Of a stretch of DNA of 64,000 nucleotides, positions 22,501 to 32,010 are shown one piece after another. The stretch is from Emydura subglobosa (lineage: Eukaryota; Chordata; Testudines; Chelidae): contig ML679946.1 in assembly GCA_007922225.1 (NCBI GenBank), positions 96,602,759-96,666,758 of the forward strand, in the 5' to 3' direction. A program made the position numbers and the translations under genes. The first letter of the stretch is position 1. The number at the start of each line of letters is the position of its first letter. The notes under the pieces are model-generated. The model made no database searches, was not told the origin of the DNA, and was given only the letters and a program-made list of their open reading frames with translations.

Positions 22501-23236
22501 CAGGAAATGAGGGTAATACTGCAGCATTAACTGCACGTAGGTCCTGCACAAATCGATAAGTGTCTCTTCCAGGTTTTTTTATTGGGAAGATGGAGGTGTT
22601 ACAGGGGCTACGAGTGAGAAAAATAATTTTTTGTTCTAAGAGGGAGGTTATTACCGGTTTGATACCCTCTTCTGCTTCCTTAGAAATAGGATACTGCGGG
22701 ATGCAAGGGAGAGGCTTTGTAGCATCTAAAGTGACCCGAACGGGTTCAGCACTTAACATGTAACCTACTTCATTGGAATGGGTTGACCATAATTGTGGAG
22801 GCACCTGGTCCAACAGTTCCTGTTGCAACAAGGAAGTATCAGATTCGGTGTTTTCCTGGTCAGAATTTTGTAGTAATGCTACAAGAGTATCTTCCCTGGC
22901 ATCCGGTACCTCAAGATAAACACCATCAGGTGTGCAATAGATTACACAGCCTAGTTTACACAACAAATCTTTACCCAATAGGTTGACTGGAACAGACGGA
23001 CTAAGCAAAAAAGCGTGTTGCTCTGATATAGGCCCGATAGTGACAGTGAGAGGTCGAGACACTGAATGGGGAATAGGCTGTCCGCTGATGCCTACGGCAT
23101 TTACAGTTTCAGCGGAGACGGGGGCATGAGGGAATTCTGAAGCTTTTAAGGTGGAGCGAGAAACATCGGTGTCTACAAGGCAAGAAACTAATTGCCCATT
23201 GACAAGGCACATCAGGCTAGGGCCAGATTGATCCAA
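19550..23236 (-). CDS. pol: endogenous retrovirus pro-pol, uninterrupted 1228-codon ORF
   Basis: Pol is in the same frame as the C-terminal gag ORF, separated by a single TAG at 23279-23281, so expression would require stop readthrough as in gammaretroviruses; the frame is open from 23278. Domains (numbered from the Met at 23236): aspartic protease near 1-110, with LVDTD at about 20-24 where the family has DTG; RT near 160-400, with LPMGY and the catalytic YVDD (about 332-335); RNase H near 630-770 with D636, E675, D696 and D767-type residues; integrase near 840-1180 with an HHCC zinc-binding region ending CSTC, DDE residues in QMDFI, DSDRG and AVERK, and a C-terminal WKGPY motif. All polymerase, RNase H and integrase key residues are visible. 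The protease Gly-to-Asp change is the obvious defect. Confidence 0.92.
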   Translation of the reverse strand: MDQSGPSLMCLVNGQLVSCLVDTDVSRSTLKASEFPHAPVSAETVNAVGISGQPIPHSVSRPLTVTIGPISEQHAFLLSPSVPVNLLGKDLLCKLGCVIYCTPDGVYLEVPDAREDTLVALLQNSDQENTESDTSLLQQELLDQVPPQLWSTHSNEVGYMLSAEPVRVTLDATKPLPCIPQYPISKEAEEGIKPVITSLLEQKIIFLTRSPCNTSIFPIKKPGRDTYRFVQDLRAVNAAVLPSFPVVPNPATILSCIPATATYFTVVDLCSAFFSIPIHPDSRFLFAFTYQGLQYSWCRLPMGYTEAPTIFSQILKRDLDPITFDGGSTLIQYVDDIMLASPSLEACKQDSITLLTALALKGHKASKSKLQLCLPRVHYLGHDISAGNRHLSSSRINAILQIPKPTTRRQMRSLLGMSGYCRQWILGYASLVKPLQDLTLDSTTEPLVWSTEAEHTLVSLKQALSRAPALGIPEYQKPFTLYCHEKEGFAQGVLTQLHGDKNRPLAYYSTALDPVAAGLPPCLRSVAAAALLVEKADTLVLGSPLTIAIPHAVAALLLKGKTQHLSNARLTKYERLLLSAPNITLTRCSVLNPASLLPTRSDGEPHDYLAVTEHLLTPRLDLQDVPLTNPNLILFVDGSCLRDSLGNLVAGYAVCTQHQVLEAYHLQHVLSAQVAELVALTRAWVLADKHSVTIYTDSRYAFGVVHDFGQLWKQRGFLTSTGSPIRNGQYVDALLQALQLPSSLAVVKCQAHLTPCDNVTRGNALADHAAREAALTGSPAPDSVNLFLSTEHSHLASLDALARLQDQSPEQEKKNWQHNGCKLHPDTLWRSPDSRLVAPRTLLPYPARVTHSVAHTSKGGMIAAVKRDWFAPNFPSIAQQYCSTCPICLAHNIGQREKTKTSAHPPPWGPFVNLQMDFIQMPKCCNFEYVLVIIDMFSGWVEAYPCKRADAITVAKKLIREFIPRFGLPLILDSDRGTHFTGQIIQNVCKALGIQQHLHCAYHPQSSGAVERKNSDLKTRLAKICAETSLKWPDALPIALMYIRSTVNRKHGLSPHEILMARSMRLPHTPPPDPEKLDLHLTDDATLNYCKSLMKCVKSIYSQVRETLPVPATEPCHSLLPGDWVYIKIHQRQNALQPRWKGPYLVLLTTNTAVRCQGYPNWVHASHCKKTPPPLDPKATKFRSLSAILNSVNPETSEKREESPISDHPKRQYNLRPRKAIKDSGTVT

Positions 23237-23278
23237 GGGAATTAGGGGAGCAATAATGTCACGACCCCTCGCATTGTC

Positions 23279-24897
23279 CTATGCAAAATCTCTGGGGTTG
23301 TTTCTATCCTGATTCTGGTGGGATGGAGTGGGAGAGCAGACCACAGAGTTTTCTGGATAGAAGCGGCCTGTATCCGCTAGGTTTCTAGTCCGTTGTAGTA
23401 GGTGTGGACATCTGGACCTCCAGTGTCCAGGTTGTCTACAGTTGTGGCACAGATTATCCCGGGGACCCTGCCCTTGTCCCCTATTAGACTGTCCTCCCCT
23501 TCGGTTCCAACCGTTTTCCCAGTTCCTAGTTTTAGGGCTTCTGGGTTGGTTTTGTAATTGGTGGATCTGAAGAGCCGTAAGCTTGGTTTCAGTATCTTCT
23601 TTTTGTTTTTCTACTCTTTTATGGAAGTGTTGGGCTGCTGCTAAAAGTTCTAGTAGGGGTTTTCCTTCCCAGCCTATAATGACACGCTGAATTTCATTAG
23701 AGATTTTAGGTAGGAGACCTTGTACAAAGGTAGCAGCTACTGCTTGTGGTGCGTCTTGTTCAGGATTTTTCATGCCCGAGTGGCATTCAAACACCTGCTT
23801 TAGCCTTTGAAGGTAATCGGCTGGTTCTTCCTCTTTGTTTTGTTTACACATATTAATTTTTACCCAGTTTATCTTTTTTGGACAGATTTTAAGTACCGCC
23901 TTTACTAGCTGCTCACGGGCGGAGTTTAAAGCACCATCTCCCGTAATGTCCTGATTTGGCCACTGAGCCTCCTGTTTAAGTCTTAGGAGAGTTTCTTGGG
24001 GCATAATGGTTCGCAGGAGTTGATTCACATCAGCCCAATTAGGGTTATAACAATTCATAACAGTGTGTAATTCTTCTTGAAATTTTACTGGATCTTCCCT
24101 GATGTTAGGAAAAGCTCGGGCCAGGTTAAGTAGGTCGGTCGGGGACCATGGGGCGTGCACGGTTACCAGGCTCGTCCCTTGTCCTGGGAGCTGCCGGAGC
24201 GGATATAATTGGGGAGCGGCAGTTTCTTCTCTAAAATCTCTTTTCCGTAAATCATATGGATGGGAGTCTGAGGCAGTTTGGGTCTGGTCAGTCTCTGGGG
24301 TAGCAGATTGAGCAGATCTGTTAGTAGAATCAACCCAGGGTACTGTACTGCCGGGGATGAGGTTTTCCTACCCTGATTTGATGGACTCAGCCGGGCCGCT
24401 GGAGTTGGCTGAGCCGGGGGGGCAGAAGGGACTGGAGACCAGAAATCTAATAGATCCTCAGTAGTTTCCTGGGGATGGGGCGCCTTTTCTATCACAGGAT
24501 ATAAATGACTAAGGCCTGGATAATTTGGGGGAGCAGCCAATTTCTCCCGTACTTCTTTCAATTGTAGTTTTAATTTTTCCTGAGAGTCTTTCAAACTTCG
24601 AGTTTGAGACTCATAACGCCTTTTTGAGGCTTCATCATACCAGTGAAAGAATGCATCCCATTGTGCCTGGGATACTTTGGAACCCCGAGACTCTAAAGTT
24701 TTTCTCAAGTGCATTATTTTATCCAAATCTAAGGTTCCCACATCGGGGAATTGCCTGGCCAGGTCATTTTTAGTATAAGAATGCCACTTTGCTAAAAACT
24801 TGCAAGTCTGTGGAGAGTAATGCGTATACAGATAATACGCTGGAGTTCCCTTTGGGGGACTTGATGCTTTTCTAGACTGACTAGTCCCCATTATCAC
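23279..24897 (-). pseudogene. gag: endogenous retrovirus gag with one frame change
   Basis: The N-terminal ORF (24163-24897, 244 codons) starts MIMGTSQS, giving a myristoylation-type MG at the second Met, followed by a matrix region, a coiled-coil-like charged stretch and the late-domain motif PPNY (near residue 123). The capsid-nucleocapsid part (23279-24160, 293 codons) is in another frame; the switch lies between about 24350 and 24170. The capsid part has a major-homology-like segment around PADYLQRLKQVFE. One CCHC zinc knuckle (CHNCRQPGHWRSRC) marks nucleocapsid and is typical of class I retroviruses. The reading frame ends at TAG 23279-23281, in frame with pol. Confidence 0.88.
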
Positions 24898-25358
24898 TCA
24901 CACACATGCACACAGGAATAGCTTATTAAGGGATTCGCACCGTTTCTGAACCCGATGACGATACGCTTATTTAGCGGGAGGGGTAGGGAGAGGAGACAAG
25001 ACACAGAAGGGGTCCTTCCAAAAGTCACAGAAGTCTACTTGGGACGGCGGATCTATTGGAGGCTCATGATTTGGAAGGGAAAAGGGAAGGGCGACGAGAC
25101 AGACACTCCGCCTGTCCGTTGGGTCACTGGGTTCAGGCAAGTCCCCCTTGCTATTAACTCTCACCGGTCGCAGCCAACAAGGCTAGCGGTGGAATCAGGG
25201 CGGCTAGAACTTTGCCTTAGTCCAAGACCTGGTCAACAGCTCATATAGCTAAACACATTTAAGGCACACACATTACTTTCCCACCCTCTGATGTGTTTGG
25301 GTACAATGCTTAAACTTGCCACAGGGAGGAACCAGCCCTCCCCTGACAGAAAACAAAC
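24898..25358 (-). other. retroviral leader, gag-proximal part
   Basis: This is the untranslated region between the hairpin array and gag. No ORF with retroviral character is seen. It should include part of the packaging region by position. Confidence 0.5.
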
Positions 25359-25857
25359 TTGCTAGGGCGAAAATCCCTGTCTTTAGCTGGCAGAAAAGAA
25401 AATATAACTCTATGTAGCTTCAGTTTATAAAAGAAAAGGAAAAAAAAAAAGAACCCAATCCTGCCACGGTGAAGATTTCTATCTTCAGCTGGCAGTGAAA
25501 TTAAAACCTACCAGGCGGAGGACATGATCCTTAGCCTGTAGTCTGCCGGGACCCGTGTAACCTGCAGTAAAACCTAAACCTGCCGGGGTGTGGATCTAAC
25601 AGCGTCCACAGCCCGCAGTCTGCCGGGGTAAGGATCTAATAGTGTCCTTCAGCCCGTAAAACCTGCAGTAAACCTGCCAGGGGAGGACTAATATCCTCAG
25701 CCTGCAGTACCTGACGGGGAGCGTCCTCGACCCGCAGTAAAACCTGCCGGGGTGGAGACTTGTGTTTCCAGCCTGCAGTACCTGTCGGGGTAAAGACTTG
25801 CGTCTTTAGCCCGCAGTAAAACCTGTCGGCGTAGAGACTTGCATCTCCAGCCCACAG
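25359..25857 (-). repeat. tandem array of about ten covarying stem-loops in the retroviral leader
   Basis: Each unit has the plan CTGC-x-GGGG, stem arm, loop, complementary arm, CCC-GCAG. Units start near 25359, 25461, 25508, 25580, 25620, 25674, 25711, 25744, 25782 and 25823. The arms differ between units but stay complementary: TGAAGAT/ATCTTCA, TGTGGA/TCCACA, AAGGA/TCCTT, GAGGA/TCCTC, TGGAGAC/GTTTCCA, TAAAGAC/GTCTTTA. On the viral (minus) strand two loops read GCAA, a GNRA-type tetraloop. Such compensatory change is the signature of conserved RNA structure. By position, packaging, dimerisation or translation control are possible roles, none shown by sequence alone. Confidence 0.8.
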
Positions 25858-26020
25858 TACCTGGCGCGCTTTCCAGTAACAGACAGATGAGAAACACAGA
25901 CACGGACAAATCAAAGCTTACCCCGATCCTTAACAAAGTTCGGATCTCGCTTGGCTGTTCTTGAACAGGAAGCCTATGGACAGCCCTCCTTCAAGACCCC
26001 AAATAGAGATTTAAAAGGTC

Positions 26021-26030
26021 CCTTACCTTT
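26021..26030 (-). promoter_or_regulatory. candidate major splice donor of the retrovirus
   Basis: The minus strand reads AAAG/GTAAGG with the exon end at 26027. It lies just downstream of the primer site and upstream of gag, where retroviruses place the donor used for spliced env RNA. A second weaker site, CGGG/GTAAGC, occurs near 25921. Confidence 0.45.
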
Positions 26031-26096
26031 GAATGGCGCCGAGGGGTTAAAGGGGAGCGATCTGCGGTCCTTCCTGGGCAAGTCTAGCGCTTGGAG

Positions 26097-26114
26097 ATCC
26101 GAGTCACGGCACCA
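26097..26114 (-). promoter_or_regulatory. primer-binding site, tRNA-His type
   Basis: The minus strand reads TGGTGCCGTGACTCGGAT, complementary to the 3' end of tRNA-His including CCA. It starts three bases after the LTR end, the expected spacing. The same primer class is used by the HERV-H group. Confidence 0.9.
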
Positions 26115-26168
26115 AATTGTCGAGGAAAGAATCACTCTGCTATACTTTAGAGTTGGATCGAGTGCAGC

Positions 26169-26174
26169 TTTAAT
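26169..26174 (-). terminator. LTR polyadenylation signal ATTAAA
   Basis: ATTAAA on the minus strand lies downstream of the TATA box and about 50 bp before the LTR end. It is preceded by a GT run. Confidence 0.6.
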
Positions 26175-26277
26175 TGTGACACACACACATACAAAGTACT
26201 TTAGCTAAAGGGAAGCCCATGCAGCATGTCTAGATGCTGATCATTGGTACTTCATCTGGCTACCAGAAACAAAAGGC

Positions 26278-26284
26278 TTATATA
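26278..26284 (-). promoter_or_regulatory. LTR TATA box
   Basis: CCTATATAAG lies on the minus strand, about 105 bp upstream of the ATTAAA signal, as expected for the U3/R border. Confidence 0.7.
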
Positions 26285-26894
26285 GGGGTTGCTTAGGTTC
26301 ATTTACATGTGATCGTATAGTGGAATTTGATTAACAGTTTATACTTGACAGGAAAGACAATTATATATACAATGGGGTACACCAGATGTTTTCACAGGAA
26401 AGACCAAAAGAGTTACTTGATTATATAATGTGGTTATCAGGTACTCTGGCTATCACCTGAAGATGGGTGACTACACAATACATGTTAAAATGCTAATTTG
26501 TATGGAGTAACTTCCTATGGGGCCAGGAAGACGGGGGCATGTACCAATACTTATCAGAACAGGAGATGTCGGTTTACAGACATCAAAAGGGCTAGAGTTC
26601 ACAAAAGGAGTTTGCATTTAAATGTGGTCCTGAGACATCCTGTGGGATTTTAGCATCTTTATCTTAGTCTCAGTTTGGGGCATCCTGTCAATGATTTAAC
26701 CTGAGGGCTTCCATCACAGTTCAGGCTACCCAGTTTCAGGCCAGGCATTCTATTAATCAATTCTATGATTAATTCTTTGATTCCACAATACCGTCCCATG
26801 GCCTTGCTTTCCGGGTTTCCCCATCCCATAAGCAAGTAAGAAATTAATCCTCCTATCTGAGACTGATAATTAGCCATCTGCCACGGCAGCTACA

Positions 26895-28144
26895 GCAGAA
26901 AGGCTGAGGATCAAATGGACATTTGACTTGGAAAAGGATTTTGTGAGAAGGACCAGGTACAAATGGAAATAGAGATTCAAGGAGGGAGTGATTTGATGTG
27001 ACTTCCTGAGGACTTCAGGATCATAAGTGGATTGGAATTCAAACCTTTTACTCTAAAGCAGAAGTCTCTGCCACTTGATTTAAACTAAATTTGTCTGACT
27101 CCCAGTCCAGTCCCCTATCCACTAGACCATGCTACCTAGATTAGATAGCTCAAATAACAATAGATTAGATCAAATGGATCAGGCAGACAGATCTGTCTAG
27201 ATACAATACAGGATGGGATTAAGCACCATGGAGTGTACAGGAGGACAGTCGGGAATGAGTACATGGCAGCAAATTCTGTTCAGAATGTAGACAAAGGGAT
27301 AGTACAGTGCATAAAGCCATCTCTGCCTTTGTGAGGCCACAGAGGGCCAAAGCTAGGAAATATATATGCATGTGAATATGGCCTGCCCTTCGTTGCTTCC
27401 AATTCAGTAAAACCTGGCTATCAAATTCATGGCACAGTCAGTGTTGTTGGGTTTTATTTATTTTAACTGTGCTAATCCAGGTGACAAGAGTTCACACACA
27501 GTCTGTTATGAAGATCCGATCAAAGCAGTAAAGGCTCCTTTTGGCTAACAAGGAAACGCATTGTATTCAGGGTGCCTGATATGCAAGAAGAAAGGTCACC
27601 CAGCCTCTGGAGTGGCAGATGAACAAAACAAAATCTTGATTAGACAGGGTTAGAGGGAGTTGCAGTATAATTACTTTTGCAAGCTTGCAGAGGATTAAAC
27701 TGACTTAATTAAGATGACTTAACCTGAACACATTGCATCAGTTGTTTGATAGCAATTAATATGCATATTAGAAAAAACAGAGTAGTAGATTTTGCATTAA
27801 GGCAAGTATTTCCTTTCACAATGCCAATGACATTTCAAGTTTTAGTGTCCACCTACAAATTATAGATTGGGTTACCTTTTCCTTAAAAGATATCTTTTAC
27901 TTAAGCATTAGGCAACTGATTCTTTTTTAGGCGTTCTTTTTAATTTCCAAACAGTTTAGTGTGGGTTTAGAAATTAAAGTTCTAGTTTTGCATAACAGGT
28001 AGAAGGAATTAGTGATAACTTGATTGTTCAAATGACTTAATACTAGAGATGAAGGAATGTAGTGTTGTATACATTTGATTTGGTTTATGTTTGTGGTTTT
28101 AAATTATGTAAGGCAGCCAGAGCACTATATATGCTTAACTTCTA
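26895..28144. other. non-coding; possible conserved block at 27640-27790
   Basis: No gene is seen. A segment near 27090-27140 with CCACTAGACCATGCTACCT resembles the tail of an old SINE or LINE. The stretch 27640-27790 is AT-rich with repeated TTAATT-type homeodomain cores and reads like conserved non-coding sequence. Confidence 0.4.
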
Positions 28145-28275
28145 AAGCTATTTATTATTATTAGTTATTCATATTGCAGTAGCATATAGGAGTCCCAGTC
28201 ATAGACCATAATGCCACTGTGCTAGGCCCTGTACAAACAGAACAAAAGACGATCCCTGCCCCAAACAGCTAAATA
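28145..28275 (+). repeat. old amniote interspersed repeat
   Basis: The text TTATTATTATTAG followed by GGAGTCCCAGTCAT, CACTGTGCTAGGCCCTGTAC and GATCCCTGCCCC matches a repeat common in amniote genomes. A second copy lies at 51245-51360. The family name is uncertain. Confidence 0.55.
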
Positions 28276-30230
28276 AATACATGGGACTTTTGCAAAATCA
28301 GTCACCTGATGATAAGTTAGAATATCACACTTTTCATCCATAGATCTCAATGCACTTTACAAATGTAAGCAAGCATTATTATCCCCATTTTAAGGAGAGG
28401 GAATTGAGGCCCAAAGAGTTTGAAAGCCAACATTTTGAAGTGTCCAATAATTTTGGATGTCTCAATTTGTGTGCACTCATTTTGTGTCACTTACAGCTTG
28501 ATTTTTTTCAGAGAATTCAATGGGAGTTGCAGCTACCATCTCTAAAAATCAAACTCTAGGCATCTTAAGCTGGGCACAGAATTTTAATGGTCCATTTTCA
28601 AGACCATAGCTCTGTATATTTCCTTGTCAGGAGGACTGAAAATTCAGTTAACAGAAATCATTTTGCAACCTTAACCATGGTGCAGCTACTTGCTGGCCAA
28701 TACTAGAACTATATTGGTTCCATCTTGTAAATTCTACAGTCCCCCTTCCTCCAAATAAAAGGAAAAAGTAATAGCAAGAGCAACCCATTAATGTTGAAGT
28801 ATTACTGAAAGTCAGCAGATGGCACTCCTGAGACACCCTTAGAAGTTCTGCTTAACAGAATGTATAGGCCATTAGACCCTGGGAGAAATGCTGTATTGAT
28901 AGTTGTGGTGCAGTTCTTTTTAGAAGTTGTGCATTTCACAAGTAGAAGTTTCTCACTGCCTGAGTCTCTGATTAGAGGGATTTCTTAGGTGCTGAGCTGC
29001 TGCCTACAACCACCACCAAAAAGAAAAACATTACAAGGACAGTCAGGTTACATATGATCAATTAGCTCAAAAAGCAGTGTTACCTGCTGGTATCTGTAGT
29101 CTTTCTGAATCACATTATGAGGGTAGTGGCAATGTTCCATTTTATGGAAGTAAGGCATGACCTTTGAATACCTGAGAAGTTGCCAGTGCAGCTCCATTAG
29201 ACAAATTCTGAGCACTTCCTCAGGATCTTTACAGCAGCTTTATCTTGCAACCGGGACCCAATGACAGCCCTCTAGTGCTCCTCACTATCTGGGACCAATC
29301 TGGTGTTGCCCATCAGGCTCACGCCTCAATCAACTCAGGTGCTGAGCACCCGCTGCTCAAGGGCCTTGCTGTGGCTCAGCATCCTGCAGAATTAGCTCCT
29401 TTGTTTATATACAGTTGGTTTATTAACTCCAGCCATTCATAGCTGATGCTGCTTTTAGCCAAATGAGCCGATCCTCTAATAAATCTTCAAAATCTCCTGA
29501 GAAGTAACATAATCCCATTAGTTCTCATCTTTCATGTTACATACTCCTAGCACATGCAATTACTGTATGCATAACTGCCATCTCACATAGGCTCAGTGAT
29601 TCATTTCTCCAGTTGATTTTATTTTTAAAAGTGCTTTTCCTCCTTAAATTACCAGGAGGCTGATTTAATATGAACTAAGACACAATTCCATCTACCCTTG
29701 TGCATCAGCCTGGGCAAGACAATTTTAGTTTGCAGGTCTGTTACTCATGATGATACCCCAATCTTAGATCCTTTTGTTTTACAAGGCAGGATCTACTGTC
29801 TTACAGACAGGACCGAATCCTTCAATTATCTTCCATCTTTTAACCTAATGGCTCTGAGTTTCTGGGAAAAGTGAGTTATCAATTAAATGTATTTAGAAAA
29901 GGTCCAGCCTAGAAGCTAAGCGGCCACCAGAACAAAATGTGTTTAAGAGATCTGAAAGCACTGTGACAGCAGCATGTACATTCTGTTGTATTAATAAATT
30001 AGAGGCATGCATGTGCAGTTCAGCTGGATCCTGGCTTATTTGGGGAATAGCAATTAAACTACAAGCTTGCTGTTACAGTTCAGGGCAACTGCACCTCTAT
30101 TCTTGCTCCATGGTCCACAGGGCATGCACATGTAGGCTTCCAGCTTTCCCGCCAACACTTCTCTTGGGAGGAGATGTGCATCTCTCCCTTTTGTGACCGG
30201 GGTGTTTCCAGGCTGCACAGTTCTCTGCTG
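28276..30230. other. non-coding; palindromic repeat near 28437-28600
   Basis: A diverged large palindromic MITE-type repeat (compare 2576-2690 and 44622-44765) lies at 28437-28600. The remainder shows no coding or structural signal. Confidence 0.45.
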
Positions 30231-31377
30231 TGACATTGGCCTCTAGGAGAGTCATGCTGAGATTGCTCAAATTAGGGTAAACTGCAAAGAAAGGGACAGG
30301 CAAACCCCCAATGCTGGTGGTTATTCTTCCATAAAATATGCCAAGCCAGCAACGAACAGCTTCTGATTGTCTCACCAGCTATTCAGAAGACAAAACACAG
30401 TTCTCCTAAAGCCATCCAGCTGTCTGGCTTCTACCCAGACAGACGAGTCAAATATGATGGAGTTTACTGAAATTCTTTATCCATCATATAAAAATGTTCT
30501 ACTAATCCCAAAGGATCGGGCCCATTACCAACCAGGTCAATGAATATTTCAGATCTCACCCAAGTACACCCTTAAAGCCAATGCTTATTAACTAAACTAA
30601 TATTTATTAAAAAGAAAAAGAATATTGGTTAAAAGCTCATATACATACAGATGAGAATAAAATCCAAAGGTCAGTTTTAAAGTAAAGATGATAAATTGAG
30701 TTGCAAAGTTCTTTCTTTGCAAACTGCTGATTTACAAAGTCTCTCTGGACATTCCCCAAACAGCTTGGGGGTCATCAAGCCTTGTTTAGAGCTTTTGTGT
30801 CAGAAATTCAGTCCGGAGAAATGAGGCAGCAATGAAGACAAAATAGAGATGTTTTCAGGCCCTTAGGTACCTTCTGCCATGTTAGTAGATGCTCTGTTTT
30901 AGCTTATGGAAATTTACAGGCACAAGATGGAGTCCAGGGTCACGTGAGCAAGTCATATGTCCTTGCACGCTTTGAGTCATAGGAGGCAGCATTACCCACA
31001 TATTGGCTAAAACTTCCACAGGAAGGCTCATGGGATGGGGATAAGCTCCTTCTATGGCCCATTGTGAAAGCTAAATGTCCTTTGATGGGCCATCAACTGG
31101 CATTGTTCATTCGCAATGTAGCTAGACTGGATATAAGCTGTTACCCCTGGAGTAAACACATTTGAAATCTGGATGGAAAGTCATATTGATATCTTTAGAT
31201 ACCAAGATAATACATATATATAAAATTTATAAATATAATCATATTTAGCAAATCATAACTTCCATTGATACCGTACATGACATACTTTGTATTAGATTTC
31301 CTGCGATTATATAATAGTGGTAGCAACAATGATATGCATGGTCATATTTTAATCATACAGTGTCACAGCTGCCCTAT
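30231..31377 (-). mobile_element. solo LTR-like element
   Basis: On the minus strand it starts TGTGACACTG and ends AATGTCA, flanked by GCTG at 30227-30230 and 31378-31381, a 4-bp duplication. Near its 3' end is TTAATAAATATT, a polyadenylation-type signal. No internal coding region is found. Length is about 1.15 kb. Consistent with a solo LTR of a turtle retroelement. Confidence 0.6.
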
Positions 31378-31865
31378 ACTGTGAAGTCCCCAGCAAGTCA
31401 GACTGCCTCAGCAGGCCTGCTTTGCATTCCTTCCTCAGAAGTTATAAACAGTGAAAATGCCCACAATTAAATGACTGCGCAACTCCCTTCTACGCAAGCA
31501 CATTTATTCTTAAGGTTAAAATAAACAAACAATAAAAGAACCTAAACACATGCTGATCAGCTTACCACAGATCACTCCCTCTCCAACACGGGATCTGGCA
31601 GGGGAACAGTCCTTCAAACCCACCACAGGTTTTCTTCTGTGGTTACAAGTTCATAACCACCTGGGCTCAGAACAAGCACAGCCATAAATCTGTGAGACAC
31701 TTTTTTATACCATTTGGGTCATGGAGCTGTCCTCATGTAACAGGTGATCAGCAAACAAGCTTCAAAAGGCTGAGTTCTTGCATAATTAGAGGTTCTTACA
31801 CTTGGATACACCTCCCCCTAGAGATTTCCTGGGAAACCCACCTTACTTTAAAAATTCACATAGTT
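31378..31865. other. no gene recognised
   Basis: AT-rich sequence without recognisable elements. Confidence 0.5.
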
Positions 31866-32010
31866 TCAGCTAGAGAGACAAGGTGGGTGAGGTAGTATCT
31901 TTTATTGGACCAACTTGTCTTTCTCAACAGAAGTTGGTCCAGTAAAAGATATTACACCTCATCCATCTTGTCTCTTTATATCCTAGGACTGACACAGCTA
32001 CAAGAACACT
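31866..32010 (+). mobile_element. Penelope-like element tail with inverted repeat
   Basis: The stretch 31878-31917 (GTATCTTTTATTGGACCAAC core) is the near reverse complement of 31931-31970 (AGTTGGTCCAGTAAAAGATA core), forming a 40-bp hairpin. The following GACTGACACAGCTACAAGAA matches the usual 3' end of this reptile Penelope-like family. The same tail occurs in reverse at 52157-52240. It is either an end-to-end pair of fragments or a terminal structure of the element. Confidence 0.6.

Larger units (their letters stand above)
19075..26894 (-). mobile_element. class I endogenous retrovirus, 3'-truncated
   Basis: In order on the minus strand: LTR, tRNA-His primer site, long leader with tandem hairpins, gag, in-frame UAG, pol (protease, RT, RNase H, integrase) and the first part of env. 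The single CCHC knuckle, the gag/pol UAG in the same frame and the CxxC in the surface protein place it with gammaretrovirus-like class I elements. The rest of env, the polypurine tract and the 3' LTR are missing; the sequence passes straight into a truncated DIRS element at about 19080. Pol is one uninterrupted 1228-codon ORF, implying a recent origin. Gag has one frame change and the protease active site is altered, so this copy is defective. Confidence 0.9.
26118..26894 (-). mobile_element. 5' LTR of the endogenous retrovirus
   Basis: The LTR ends CGACA just before the primer site. The probable start is TGTAGCTGCC at 26894, giving TGT...ACA ends and about 777 bp. TATATAA lies at 26278-26284 and ATTAAA at 26169-26174, placing R and U5 in the last 150 bp. 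The 3' LTR is absent, so the outer boundary cannot be confirmed by a partner or a target duplication. A 72-codon ORF (26659-26877) starting MANYQSQIGG lies in U3; I cannot assign it. Confidence 0.75.

Noticed and set aside
25359..25857. CRISPR-like array
   Set aside because: Units are imperfect, vary in spacing and form covarying hairpins inside a retroviral leader of a vertebrate genome; no spacers or cas genes.
13168..26894. DIRS inserted cleanly into the retroviral env gene
   Set aside because: The rest of env and the 3' LTR do not appear on the other side of the DIRS; CR1 sequence is there instead.
27060..27140. tRNA-like segment (CCACTAGACCATGCTACCT)
   Set aside because: It cannot fold into a full cloverleaf and resembles the tail of an old dispersed repeat.
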